Of a stretch of DNA of 64,000 nucleotides, positions 1 to 10,450 are shown in pieces. Position 1 is the stretch's first letter. Each line of letters begins with the position of its first letter. The position numbers were made by a program, and so were the translations under genes. Location of the stretch: positions 1,506,625,045-1,506,689,044 of the forward strand of contig NC_056744.1 in assembly GCF_019279795.1 (NCBI RefSeq). Reading direction: 5' to 3'. This stretch comes from Protopterus annectens. Its lineage: Eukaryota; Chordata; Ceratodontiformes; Protopteridae. The notes under the pieces are model-generated. The model was given only the letters and a program-made list of their open reading frames with translations, ran no database searches and was not told the DNA's origin.

Positions 1-623
1 TTCTTCCCAGAATACATTTAAAGTCCTCTTTATATGACTCATGCCAGACATAAGGAAGTGGTGCTGTTTTTTTCATGCAATTAAAATATAATGGCAGGAC
101 TGTGCAGCACTGTCATCTAAAAACACCTTCTGTAAAAGAGCTGCTTCTCTGTTTACCTGACTGAGCCTCATTTATCTCTCTGCCAGAGCTTGTTCTATGC
201 TATAAACAGTGGTTAGCTACTTGCAGCAAAAGAAATCAGATAAAAAGCATTTTAAATAGGAGCCTTTTGTAGTCCGAACAAACTTGATAAACCCTCCTCC
301 ATACTCTCATGCTGAGGTGTGAAAACTCTCACTGCAGTAAATAATCCTTGCTGTACATTTACAAGTGACAAGTAGTAGGAATCTAAACTTTGTCTGGTAC
401 TTCCCAATGCCTTCAGTGGGAGGATTTTTCACTCTCATGAATGGTGCAGACTTAAAATGTTATTTACTAGTTCCTCAATTATTTCTGTCACGTTCCCCGT
501 CCTTTTTTCTATTTCATATTTATTTATACTTTGGTAATCATGAAAATGAACTGGTCCTAGGACCCTTTTCAGCCACAACATAAGCTACACTGGCAAAGAT
601 AATAACAATTATTAAATGCACTT
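1..623. other. Intergenic, no gene recognised
   Basis: I see no coding signature, hairpin or recognisable repeat here. The only open frame (365-583, plus) has low-complexity composition and no domain I recognise. The stretch ends at the 3' tail of the CR1 copy that follows. Confidence 0.5.
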
Positions 624-719
624 ATAGGTTCATAGGTAAGTACTAGGCTATCTGCCCACAGGCATTTATAAGCCTAGCCAGAATGTGTTGGCTTTTGCCT
701 CCCCCCTTAGATTAGTTCC

Positions 720-2090
720 CTGTGCTTCTATCCAGCAGAGCCACTGAAGTGATCCCCAGGGTAAACTTTCTGTTTCCCATCCATTCATCAAGGTTTCTCT
801 TGGATTGTTATCAAGGAGCTCTGCCTAATGTAGATTGGCATTTTGTTCCAAAAAATGGGAAGTCTCTGGGACAGGAATCTATCCCTCCAGCACATCCTAT
901 TTATTGTTGTGGTGAGGTTTAGATTCCCTAGAGAGTGTGGCTTGAGGGGATATGGTTTTCTTTAGGTGGAGCATGTCCATCAATTCTGGGTTGGACATGG
1001 CCTTGTATGTCAGGCAGAGATCACCTCTGAGTAGGCGGTATGCAGCCGAGTACAGCTGGAGTTTCTTCAGTCAAGCTGCATAGGGCATCTGGTTGAGGCC
1101 AGTGATCCTCTTGGTGAGGTACGTCTGTAGTCTTTCCAGCTGTTGCACGTGTCTTGTAAGGTACATCCCAAATGAGGCATTTTATTCTATGATGGGTCTG
1201 ATGAGTGATGAGTAGAGGGCACAATGACCTCTTTTGATCTGGATGCGAACCCTTTTGTGATTAGGTTGGCCACATAGAAGGATTTTCTAACCACTTTGGC
1301 AATGTGATTATCAAAGGAGAGATTACTATCTACTTGGGTCCCCAGATCCCTTATTATGTCTTCCGTATTTAGGGGACTACCACCTATGTGGTAGTTTGTG
1401 GGTACTTTGTGTTTTTTCAAAAGGGATGACTATGCACTTTTTGGAATTTAACTTGAGGCCATGATTTTGACACCAGGTATCCGTCTCAGTGAGACCCTTT
1501 TGGAGAATGTCTGTGTCAGCCAGTGAGTCAATTATAGCCCATAGTTTGCAGTCGTCTGTGAACTTGGTCAGCCATAGTCCTCCTTTGCTTGCCTGTACCT
1601 CTGAGAAGTATATGCTGAACAGGAGGGGTCCTAGTACTGAGCACTGGGGAATGCCACTTGTAACCGGTTTAGATTTGGACCTAGCTCCTGCAACTCTCAC
1701 CATTTGGGTTCTGTCCATGAGCCAGTTGGCAACCCATCTTGTGATGTAGGGATTTATGATCAGGCTGGTGAGCTTCTCTATCATACCAGAATGGGGAATG
1801 TTGTCAAAGGCCTTTGTGAGGTCTAGGTAGGCTGTGTGTACCACCTTTCCCTCGTCTATAGCCTTGGTAACTGTCTCAAAGAAGTCCACCAGGTTTAGGA
1901 GGCATAATCTGCCCTTAATAAAGCTGAACTGGGTAGGGTCCAGTGTTTGGAGAGTCTCAATGTCTCTGTTAATGTCTCTGTTAATGAGTTCCAAGATGAT
2001 GCGCTCAATAGCCTTGCAGACCAAGCTAGTCAGGCTTATAGGGCAATAATTCCTGGGGTCTGTTGTGGCTCTAGCTTTGTGGAGTGGAAT
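720..2090 (-). pseudogene. CR1 copy A ORF2, reverse transcriptase half (broken)
   Basis: This encodes the reverse transcriptase and C-terminal part of CR1 ORF2, which primes on nicked chromosomal DNA and copies the LINE RNA. The minus-strand frame at 1377-2090 shows the RT blocks in order: 'DPRNYCPISLTSLVCK', 'FSFIKGR', the catalytic 'YLDLTKAFDNIPHSG' block, 'GIPQCSVLGPLLF' (usually GxPQGS, so Gly is replaced by Cys) and 'FTDDCKL' (the usual F-A-D-D box with Ala changed to Thr). The thumb and C-terminus continue in other frames to about 720. The gene is split by the 2091-2933 insert and shifted in several places, so it is clearly non-functional. Confidence 0.85.
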
Positions 2091-2128
2091 TATCAAACAA
2101 ATCACGCCAGTCTCTGCCAAGATGAATT

Positions 2129-2184
2129 TATTCCGTTAGCGCTTTCGTGCATTGACAAATAGATGCACTTCTTCAGACAACATA
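2129..2184 (-). ncRNA. Candidate type I hammerhead ribozyme, left arm (core intact)
   Basis: On the minus strand, stem I 5' strand UAUGUUGU is followed by the core box CUGAAGA (2170-2176), stem II (GUGCAU/AUGCAC, 6 bp), GAAA (2143-2146), a very short stem III (AGCGCU, 2138-2143), A at the cleavage position and the stem I 3' strand ACGGAAUA. Stem I pairs 7 of 8 positions including two G-U wobbles. One unpaired A lies between the core box and stem II. This is a manual fold; activity is inferred, not shown. Confidence 0.5.
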
Positions 2185-2347
2185 TTTAAAAATAACCAAG
2201 ATATATATATGTTCATACACACCCAACAGCTCATCATCAGTTATCTAATTAAAACCTTTAAAGCACCATGTACCTTAAAAATTAAATGTTCTGTTTGTTT
2301 ACTACAAACTTGAACATTAAAACTCACACACAATTTATAAATATAAA

Positions 2348-2465
2348 AGCCCTCAATTTTAAAAGGCATTTGATGGAACTATTGTGGCAATTTAAAACTG
2401 AAGCGTATGTATATCCAGGTATAAATGAATTATGTTCCATCAAATGCCTTTTAAAATTGAGGGCT
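2348..2465. repeat. Inner inverted repeat of the foldback
   Basis: Two 32-33-bp arms (2348-2379 and 2433-2465) are essentially perfect reverse complements around a ~53-bp spacer, nested asymmetrically between the larger outer arms. About 147 bp of AT-rich DNA separates the inner right arm from the outer right arm. Confidence 0.8.
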
Positions 2466-2778
2466 CTAGAACGCTAGGTTGTTAGTATTTGAAAATATTA
2501 ATATATGTTAAGTTAACATATATAATATTGTTTTAAACATATATGTGTTATGAATTATATAAGATAATATTTAGTATATTAATGATTTGAATTATTTGTA
2601 AATTATAATGAGACTTTTATATTTATAAATTGTGTGTGAGTTTTAATGTTCAAGTTTGTAGTAAACAAACAGAACATTTAATTTTTAAGGTACATGGTGC
2701 TTTAAAGGTTTTAATTAGATAATTGATGATGAGCTGTTGGGTGTGTATGAACATATATATATCTTGGTTATTTTTAAA

Positions 2779-2834
2779 TATGTTGTCTGAAGAAGTGCAT
2801 CTATTTGTCAATGCACAAAAGTGCTAACGGAATA
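2779..2834 (+). ncRNA. Candidate hammerhead ribozyme, right arm (core mutated)
   Basis: The inverted partner of the left-arm motif, on the plus strand: stem I UAUGUUGU, core CUGAAGA (2787-2793), the same 6-bp stem II, then AAAA instead of GAAA (the G at 2817 is lost), stem III AGUGCU and 3' strand ACGGAAUA. The G of the GAAA box is essential in hammerheads, so this arm is predicted to be inactive. Confidence 0.45.
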
Positions 2835-2948
2835 AATTCATCTTGGCAGAGACTGGCGTGATTTGTTTGATAGTATCACTATTTTGTTTTTCTAAGTTTG
2901 TGGTTCTTTTTGTTTTTTCAAGTTTTGTGGAGTGGTATATCCGTTGCT

Positions 2949-4520
2949 GTGTGCCACTCTATGGGCATGTAGCCTGTGGAGAGGCTGAGTTTGAACAGTG
3001 TGTTTAGGTGATGGGTTAGTTCGTCTTTGAGCCAGTGTAGGACAAAGCCTGGGACATCGTCCAGTCCCACTTATGCTGTGTTTTTGGCTTTGGGAGGGCT
3101 GTTTTAACCTGAGCGTCTGTAATTTCAGGGGCTCTACATTCTTCTGGTATGGTTATGGGCCCTTTTGGGGGTGAGAGAGGAGTGAAGTTTCCACCGAACC
3201 TGTCTGTCAGGATGTTGGTGATATCGGTCGGTTCAGTGTATTTTGTGCCATTCTGCACTAACTCCAAGCAGATCTGAGCATTGCCACTTATATTCTTGAC
3301 ATAGCTAAAGAATGCCTTGTGGTTATCTTTGGAGTCCTTGGCAATTTTTCTTTTGAAGCATGCCTTGGATGATTTTATGAGGGATCTTAGTTTCTTGCTG
3401 ATACAAATCAGGGATGTCTTCCCTTCTTCGGATTTTACTCTTTTCTGTACTAGTTTCCTCCCTCTATTGTATAGTTTGTTTATGGCAGGGGTCCACCTGA
3501 CTGGTTTCCTTGTCTTGGAGTAGTAATTCTTGGTTTTGCTTGGGATAGCACAATCCATGCATTCTTGTAGGTGTCCATAGAATGCATTAGTAAAGGATTA
3601 TGCAACTTGGACAGTGTTATCCTTTAGCATGGGGGCTTCGAAACTTTCCACCTTGGTCTTAAGTAACATGAAGTTTGTGCTTGAAAAGTTTTTCATGATG
3701 GGTTCCTTGTCTGGGGTTGGGGGCAGAATGTGGATATCCAAAGTGATTTGTGTATGGTCAGATCTAACCAGCGAGGGGTTGACCTCCGGTGTGGAACACC
3801 GGTCCCCCTTGTTGGTGATGACCAGGTCCAATATGTTGTCACCTCTGGTGGGAGTGTTGACCAGTTGATCCAGAGCATTTGAGTTTATAAATTCTAGGAA
3901 ATGTTGGGCAAGGGAGCTAGTAGTTGAGTAGTTCTCCCAGTAAATGTTTGGGTAATTGAAATCACCCAATATTAGGCTGTTTGGTAGGACATTTATGTTT
4001 CCCAGTGTTTCCAGAAATGCGGAATGGGGTCCTGGGACATGGTGGGTGATCTGTAGCAAACTACAATTTGAATTGCAATTTTGCCCATTGTTAGTTGCAC
4101 GTGGATGATCTCTGAAGCATCGTGCTGTGCCACTAACCTGGAAGTGTGGGTATCCTTGATGAATATGGATACGCTCCCGCCTTTTATATTTCGGTCCGGG
4201 TTCTATGGCCGAAATGTATGGTATGAGTTGTAGCCTGGTAGTGCTGGGGTGCTCTCTGGAGACTAAAACCAGGTTTCTGTCACTGCACATATATCGATTT
4301 TCTCCATACTGAGGAGTGCCTTGAGTGCGTGCATTTTGAGACTTAGACTTCTGGCATTGAGTAGCTTTACCCTCAGTTTTTTGTTACTTGTGCTATTTAC
4401 AGCAGTGGGTTTGTCTTTTGGACCTTGCCTAAAAAAGGCACTATGGGGGTGACAAGAGCCTTGGCCAGTATTCGAAAGCCTAAGGGTGACAGGTGCAAGC
4501 CGTCTCTTGCGAAGCAGCAT
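2949..4520 (-). pseudogene. CR1 copy A ORF2, endonuclease and linker half (broken)
   Basis: This encodes the apurinic-type (APE) endonuclease and the linker before RT. On the minus strand the start region reads 'KLLNARSLSLKMHALKALL' and 'IDICAVTETWF' (4263-4520). The next frame (3598-4290) has 'LILGDFNYPNIYWENY' and 'LVRSDHTQITLDI', the GDFN and SDH boxes of APE-type LINE endonucleases. The linker and the lead-in to RT are at 3016-3558. The frame changes between pieces show indels. The ORF2 start overlaps the end of the esterase ORF, as in copies B and C. Confidence 0.85.
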
Positions 4521-5445
4521 GGATTGTCGAGCATGTCATCCCATGTGGACAGACACTGGATCCCCTTTGAATGACACTAGAAACTTAGCCAATTGTTGAA
4601 ATTGATAATTTTTTCTATATACCATGGTATCATTCTTGGTGAGGGGAGGATGCTACTCATGGTCAGGGTCTGGCCTGGGCTACATGATCAGAGAGCTCTT
4701 CCATGTCTCTTTTCATGTAGTCCAGGGAGGTACAGCTCAGGTCATTCACAACAACATGGACAATGACAGAGTCATATTTGTACTTGTTCTGGAGTGACCT
4801 GAGTGCTTGTGTTATGTAGCGGATCCTGGTACCCAACAGGCAGCTAACAGTAACCTTCTTATTTAGCCTAGTGATTGGGACATCAATGTGCCTGAATATA
4901 GAGTCACCTATTACTAGTATGTTGGGTATGTTATTTTGCCTTAAGGGCTGTGATTGCTTGACACACTGTTTTTGTGAAGTGTGTGTTTCATGGTTTGTGT
5001 TTGGGGGTGGAGGTTGCTTGGATGTCTGCTTTGGAGGTCTCTGTTGCTTTTGCAGATTTTTATTTAGAGCTTCCAAGTATGTTTTCATGTATTTATACGT
5101 GTTTTTTGCTGGTGCTGGTTTAATGGGTCTATGTGAGACTGGTGGTGTGATGCAAGTATTTCCCTTCTCCTCTTGACTGTCTGATCCAGTCTTGGGTTGA
5201 GAGAGCTTAGCCTCCAGTTTACCTGTATAATTGCATCTGTCACATGTATTAGTGTTTGGTGGTAGGAGGAGAAGGTTGTTTGTGTACATGAGGCAGTTGT
5301 AACATTGCCTCAAAATGCCCAGATTCACCAGTTGGACTGGAGAGTACACCTGAAACTGCCCTTTGGACATGCCTGGATAGATACAGTGAACTGTTTTACT
5401 GAATGGCTGGTCAGGTCGAATAGAGAGCCTTGTCCTTCTGTACAA
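4420..5445 (-). pseudogene. CR1 copy A ORF1: zinc-motif plus SGNH esterase protein (broken)
   Basis: ORF1 of CR1 elements is an RNA/membrane-associated protein with an esterase fold. On the minus strand the N-terminal part has a zinc-knuckle-like pair, CYNC and CDRC (about residues 48 and 68 of the 5445-start frame), then a basic, Pro/Gln-rich linker. The esterase follows: 'NILVIGDSIFRH' (GDS nucleophile block), 'SVIVHVVVNDL' (usually G-x-N-D, Gly lost) and, in another frame at about 4490, 'RDGLHLSPLG' with the Asp and His of the last block. The reading frame breaks at about 4663. Copies B and C keep the same blocks, so the assignment does not rest on one copy. Confidence 0.75.
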
Positions 5446-5810
5446 GGTAGGGGGTCTAGTGCTAGGGTTTATAAGTGCTTGCTATGAGTTTTGAGCAAGT
5501 GCCGGGCTGAGAAATGAATGGCTTGAGTGCTTAGGTTGAAAGTTTGTCTAGTTCCAAGTGGAAAATTGAAGAGGAGACTTTGTGGAGCCGACAATAGTTA
5601 TACAATAGCTAACTGGCGCTTCCTGGCATGCAAAACCGGGCAAATGTGTTTTTTATAGCAGGGAAATCAAAGAGATAGAAATTAGCCCAAAATGGCCAAT
5701 AGACTACTAATTTCTGGTCTGAAGCAACTCCTCCAGGGACAGATAGGCTGCTCAAAGCTCTCCTGTCTCACAGGTGAACAGAGAAACTTCCTTCTATCCA
5801 AGTAAGGTAT
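5446..5810 (-). promoter_or_regulatory. CR1 copy A 5' leader
   Basis: Non-coding DNA upstream of ORF1 that is alignable with 36673-37025 in copy B, including 'tatagcagggaaat', 'aaaatggccaata' and 'acttccttctatccaag'. Loss of alignment after about 5810 marks the element's 5' end. LINE 5' leaders normally hold the internal promoter; none is proven here. Confidence 0.6.
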
Positions 5811-5897
5811 AGGCAAACACAGAGATTTGTAACACAGCTCTGAATTCAGCACTAACCTGAAAACTGGACTATACTAGCTTAAAAAGGCGGGGAACAA

Positions 5898-5955
<58 letters not shown>

Positions 5956-6109
5956 TTCTGAAAATAAACAGATACAATAACAAAAACACTTTAAATGCAC
6001 AGAAAAGGAAACTTATTGTTATATATCTTAGATCAGAGTTGTAGTCAATGCCCCTAGTAATAAAGTAGGAAGAAACACAAATACAGTAAAAGCAGATCAA
6101 TAAAGGGCA

Positions 6110-6207
<98 letters not shown>

Positions 6208-6665
6208 ATAGAAAACGAACAAACTGATTTAAACAAGTTACCCATTTAACCAGAAAAAAGTTCAAAACTGAGCCCTGTTCCAGCAGTCTTCATTCAGACA
6301 AGTTCTAACTGCACACTCCTCCCACTAGGGTGCAGGGGAACCCTCTCCAAGAAAAGGTTGGCCTGGATCTCAATGCTCAAGTTATACAAACAAAGCTAGA
6401 TTCAGCAGGCCTGAATTTGGACTATGCTACAGCAACAAGGCGCACCAATTTCAGAAAGAAACAGTTCAAATAAGCAGGCACAATAAGCCTCTGACCAGAA
6501 ATTCCTAGCTCAGAAGGGCAGAATCCAGCCTCTCCTCCCACAAGAGTGCAGACCACAAACCTTCTTAATGTAGAATAACTGGCCTGAAGCCCAAGTGCTT
6601 AAACCAGAACTAATACACTTTTAGAATAGCAGACACTGAGCCTTCAATCAGCAATTCCCAGCTTA
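5811..6665. other. Microsatellite-rich spacer with weak internal repeats
   Basis: Contains (AT)n at 5899-5947 and 6113-6202. From about 6268 to 6665 loose repeats of motifs such as 'tcctcccac-agggtgcag' and 'cagcaattcccagctcagaagg' suggest decayed ~200-bp units, perhaps old LINE leader monomers. No gene is seen. Confidence 0.4.
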
Positions 6666-6683
6666 GAAGGATGTATTATCAAT

Positions 6684-6827
6684 GTTGTTGTTGTGTCTTT
6701 CGGCTTTTCCCAGTTAGGGGTCGCCACAGTGGAACTCTGGTCCACTAATGATTGGTAGTTTATTTTTACGTGCCGAGTTACCAGCCCTGACGCACAACCT
6801 TCAATGAAGGTACGCCCATTCACGCAT
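6684..6827 (-). mobile_element. 5'-truncated tRNA-type SINE with 18-bp target duplication
   Basis: Exact duplication GAAGGATGTATTATCAAT flanks the body (6666-6683 and 6828-6845). On the minus strand the body runs through 'gcgtcagggctgg' to the tail 'agccgaaagacacaac'. It lacks the tRNA head present in the 32352-32584 copy. The tail resembles that of HE1-type SINEs known from cartilaginous and bony fishes; the family name is an inference. Confidence 0.8.
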
Positions 6828-6946
6828 GAAGGATGTATTATCAATACAAATAAAACAAATGTTGACAGAAAGACATTGACCAAGACTGCATGTGGAACAT
6901 GTAGCCAATGTATGACAGTGACCAACCCCCAGATTTACTAAACATC

Positions 6947-6973
6947 TGTACAGGACTAGCTTAGTACTGCATG
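6947..6973. repeat. Subterminal hairpin, copy 1 (decayed)
   Basis: tgtacaggacta-gct-tagtactgcatg, 21 bp inside the element edge. It matches the perfect 12-bp-stem hairpin at the same place in copy 2 (55042-55068) with three or four substitutions. Confidence 0.6.
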
Positions 6974-7364
6974 GAAGTGCCCATTTAGGAGCAGGATGGC
7001 AGCGCTCCATGCATAAAAATAAGGAGCGCTGCCCGAGTTCCTAGGCTTACACGGAGTGTGTACAAGTGCAGAGGGTGTGTCTGAGAGCAGAGCTCTCAGA
7101 ATAAACATGCCCCTGCAATGTAGAACAGCAGAAAGTAATAAGAAATGAGCAAAACTGCTCATAGGTGTCCGCATATCCCCACCAACAGTTCCCCATGTGT
7201 ACAACAGCAACAGTATATAAAAATTAAATGAAGAAACACCTTTATTGTTTTTTAAAAATCCGAGTACAGCTAATCATAGGTTCGCGGGTGTGCCCATCAC
7301 TTAGTTATGGTTAAAGCAGCTTAAAAGGCTGAAGCTGATTACAAGGAAGATATATACAAATGGA

Positions 7365-7440
7365 GCAGCACAGCAATAGTTTAGTGTGCAGAGCATTCGC
7401 CTAATGAGCAAGCATTCCCAGTTTGAGTCCCACTGCAGCA
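7365..7440 (+). repeat. tRNA-like sequence (not a working tRNA), copy 1
   Basis: An A-box-like 'tagtttagtgtg' is followed by a 'ttcgcctaatgagcaag' anticodon-arm-like stretch and a B-box-like 'agtttgagtccc'. The acceptor ends do not pair and the T stem has only two pairs, so it is a tRNA-derived relic or SINE head. The counterpart at 55437-55520 keeps a better B box. Confidence 0.4.
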
Positions 7441-7617
7441 CAGTCTATTTTACATGGCAAAGCACATTATAACCAATATTTTTGTTGCAAAACCCACTGC
7501 ATAACATATATTTATGAACTGGAGTAATGCAGGAAATGCAGAGCTGAAGTGTCAGTGTCATAATGAATAGGGCACTAGTAAGCAGGTTTAAGCACAAATA
7601 AGCAGTAGTAAGACACT

Positions 7618-7800
7618 GTTCGGTTCGATTCTCAGCTAGAACGTCTTCTGTGTGGAGACATGCGTGAATGGGTGTACCTTCGTTGAAGGTTGTGCATCAG
7701 AGCTGGCAACTCTGTACATAAAAATCTACTGCCAATCATTAGCGGACCGGAGTTCCGCTGTGGTGACTCCTAACCAGGAAAAGCCAAAAGACACAAACAA
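7618..7800 (+). mobile_element. tRNA-type SINE inserted in copy 1 only
   Basis: Carries a B-box-like 'ggttcgattctc' (7622-7633), the conserved 'tgtgtggagacatgc' body and the tail 'aaaagccaaaagacacaaac'. Copy 2 has 'agcagtagtaa' joined directly to 'ttatatgtaagc', so the SINE arrived after the two long units separated. It is the same family as 6684-6827 and 32352-32584. Confidence 0.8.
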
Positions 7801-7974
7801 GCAAGCATATGTAAGCACTACTAAGCATGTTTAAGTGCATTTGCGTGGGGGTAAGCACTGCCTACACAGACGAAGCAATGTAGAAGCTAACTGAGTGTAC
7901 GAAACTGTAACCGGAAGTTAACATTCCTTACCACTTCACAAACATGTGCAAACAGGCCTAGATCTGCTTAAAAG

Positions 7975-8091
7975 TGCCTTAATTACTCTGTATTCAACAG
8001 CCTGTGGTCTGCCCAGCAGCAAAATAAACAGCCTCTGCAAGGCTGAAACACAGGACCCTGCACAATGTGATTTACCACTAAACCATGCCAG
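7975..8091 (-). repeat. Old tRNA-derived repeat inside the long unit, copy 1
   Basis: Read on the minus strand: 'ggcatggtttagtggtaaatc' (A-box-like), then a B-box-like segment, then 'gcagaggctgtttattttg'. Homologous stretches lie at 55862-55990 and, more diverged, at 17305-17451. No tRNA cloverleaf is intact. Confidence 0.5.
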
Positions 8092-8213
8092 ATATACATA
8101 AATCTGATGTATTCAGAAATATAACATTCAGCCCAGTCATGCAACAGTACAGAGAATGTATAACAACATCTAGATGTATGTGTGTGTGGAAATATATTAA
8201 TATCTAAATAGAT

Positions 8214-8218
<5 letters not shown>

Positions 8219-8280
<62 letters not shown>
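8219..8280. repeat. (AT)n microsatellite
   Basis: About 60 bp of nearly pure AT dinucleotide. The equivalent AT tract in copy 2 (56155-56214) sits at the same position relative to its neighbours. Confidence 0.95.
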
Positions 8281-8281
<1 letters not shown>

Positions 8282-8287
8282 GGCACA

Positions 8288-8383
8288 GGGAACTAATCTA
8301 AGCGGGCGGCGAAAGCCAACGCATTCTGGCTAGGCTTATAGATGCCCTCGGGCAGATAGCCTAGTACTTACTTATGAACTTAT
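8288..8383 (+). mobile_element. Severely truncated CR1 3' end (96 bp)
   Basis: Matches the 3' terminus of CR1 copies A and B ('gggaactaatctaag', 'ctggctaggcttata', 'gcagatagcctagtact', ending in 'ttatgaactta'). It is absent from copy 2, where the AT tract runs directly into 'gccgcacatct'. The flanks 'tataggcaca' and 'tatggccaca' could be a short decayed target duplication. Confidence 0.8.
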
Positions 8384-8399
8384 ATGGCCACACATCTGT

Positions 8400-10412
8400 A
8401 GATAGCAATGGTAGATTGACAAAAACAAATATGTCCACATGCATCGTTAATGGGGTTGAGATGCCCCAAACAATATACGTCATGTACGAATAGGCATACC
8501 CTCACACCACAGCCAAACAAGTCCACCCTGCAATACACTACCAAGTGTTAAAAGATCCATAAGCAGGACCTGACATGACATGGGCACAAGATGTTAACAG
8601 TACTACAACCCACCTGTATGACATCAGGCTGGTATTGGTAACATATCATGCAGTAGAGTCTGGCTCCCATAGGAAATGTAAAATTTGGAAACTATCAACA
8701 TCCCCAGGATACATATACACAGACACATATATGCAGATACAAATATATAAAGATATACATGTGACTACACATACACATGCAGAGATATGTACAACAAGCT
8801 ACATATGCAGAAGGTGCACACAATATGGAACAGCCACTATGCCTACAGTTCACACCTGAACAACTGGACACTGTATGGGCCACCCATACAAATTACAATC
8901 GTTGCCTGCAACATATACCCACAGAGAGGTCATAGAAAAAACACCACACACAGATTTGCTGAAACAGAAAACCTTTATTTGTGTACTATTACAGTTCTAT
9001 ATGCCATGTCATATAGCTGTTCAGACACTGATATCCATATAAACAGAGTAATGCAACTGTGAAACAGTTATACTAATACAGTAGTCTAGAAAAGTTCACA
9101 ACTGTTGCTGTCCAGGCCAAAGCCTTCAAATTGTACAATAGTAAAGACAGACTGGGCCACAGGACACCAAACGATCAACAGTATGCAATGCAGGTGTATA
9201 GTTCGGCAGCCTCTATCTATACTCTGTACAAAATCACTAGGTGGTTAAGACTTCAGTTGACCAAATGGGATGTAACTGTTACATAACAAGGCATAACTGA
9301 CACCATCACAAGCACACTGACAAACAGAATAGTCTGTATGGCAAGAGGAGGTAGGCCTGCATTAACCCAATTTATGTGAGTAATGTAAATATAGGTGAAG
9401 TATACGGTAGTGTACATCCAGATACCTTGCATCAGCTCACCACTGATACCTCCACATTTTGTAACGGCCAAGGTTATTTATGGTGTATCCCCCCTAGACT
9501 CAATACTACAGGGCCATATACCACTGTCACATACACTGGCCTCTGGAGTACATAAGGGCACACATGTATTATGTAGGTGAAGCCCACACATATATGGCCC
9601 CACCACCACTGTATGTGTGGGGGCTACAACAGCAGTGGACTGATGGCAGCAATGGCTGGTGTGATATACACACAGCCCACTACAGAACAACTCTTGACAG
9701 CATGTCATATGTGCAAAGCTGGGTATGTAGGTGGAGGACAGAAGCTGGAACACAGGCCCATATGTGGAAAACTATTGCCATACACTAAGCAAGTTGCTGG
9801 GTGTTACAGGATAGTCTGCAACATACCCTTAGCCAGGGAATTGAGGTTAGAAACATAAATGAATGCAGCCATGTACTGATATCACTCAATACACACACTG
9901 CCAGTGAAATATCTGACAAAGGACCTGTGTGGTGGACAGACAAAACATGATAGGCACACCTCTGGCCACCAACAGGATAGGCCTACAGTTGAGAGCTATG
10001 CAGACAGACTGCATTCCAAGGTAAACTAGTATGTACACATACACCCTGTAAAACCAGTACTATACAAAGAATAACACAACTCTACTCACACTCTGTAGTT
10101 CTGGAACCTCCAACTAATATGCAGCTGGCCCTGAGTGTACCGGTTCCCCTTGAAGAGCTATTGCTACCTGCTGTCTGTAACACTGATGCCCACACACAGT
10201 AAGGATGTCCATCACACAGGAAAAGTAAAGGGACCACACCCACATGATGTAGGGATTTATAGTAGGTGGTTGCCATGACAGTGATATTGGAAGCAAGCTG
10301 CATGCAGTTGGCAAGTGTAGGACACTGAATGGTGCAGAGGCCATCACCTGATCAAGTGCATCACTTACTAAAGCCAGGCTGCAATCTACCCCAAGAAGCT
10401 CAATCCATTCAC

Positions 10413-10450
<38 letters not shown>

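Larger units (their letters stand above)
2091..2933. mobile_element. Penelope-like foldback insertion with hammerhead-like arms
   Basis: This is an 843-bp insertion into CR1 copy A, flanked by a 15-bp duplication (TTTGTGGAGTGGAAT at 2076-2090; the copy at 2934-2948 has one mismatch). Copy B, at about 34140, has the uninterrupted site. The outer arms, about 260 bp each (2091-2350 and 2613-2872), are inverted copies, and an inner 32-bp inverted repeat sits at 2348-2379 and 2433-2465. Only the right side has an extra T-rich tail (2873-2933). Each arm carries a CTGAAGA...GAAA motif compatible with a hammerhead ribozyme. Penelope-like elements are known for inverted pseudo-LTRs carrying minimal hammerheads, hence the call. 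No reverse transcriptase or GIY-YIG coding remains, so it is non-autonomous or internally deleted. Confidence 0.6.
624..5810 (-). mobile_element. CR1-type LINE copy A, near full length, interrupted by a nested insertion
   Basis: Read on the minus strand the order is 5' leader (5446-5810), esterase-type ORF1, endonuclease, reverse transcriptase, then a 3' end with a short run of the 8-bp unit TATGAACC at about 624-640. CR1-group LINEs end in short tandem repeats rather than poly(A), and their ORF1 often carries a PHD-like zinc motif plus an SGNH/GDSL esterase; both are visible. Copies B and C share the whole layout. The element is split at 2091-2933 by a foldback insert and is broken by many frameshifts and stops, so it is dead. 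Confidence 0.85.

Noticed and set aside
1489-2162. Plus-strand frames over the CR1 copies (also at 3317, 3614, 4871, 33553 and 34847)
   Set aside because: They are antisense shadows of the minus-strand LINE genes and have no independent protein signature.
6926-7210. Terminal inverted repeat of the long unit matched at its right side
   Set aside because: I looked for the reverse complement of CCCCCARATTTACTAAAC through 28 kb and found no convincing match, so no right end is claimed.
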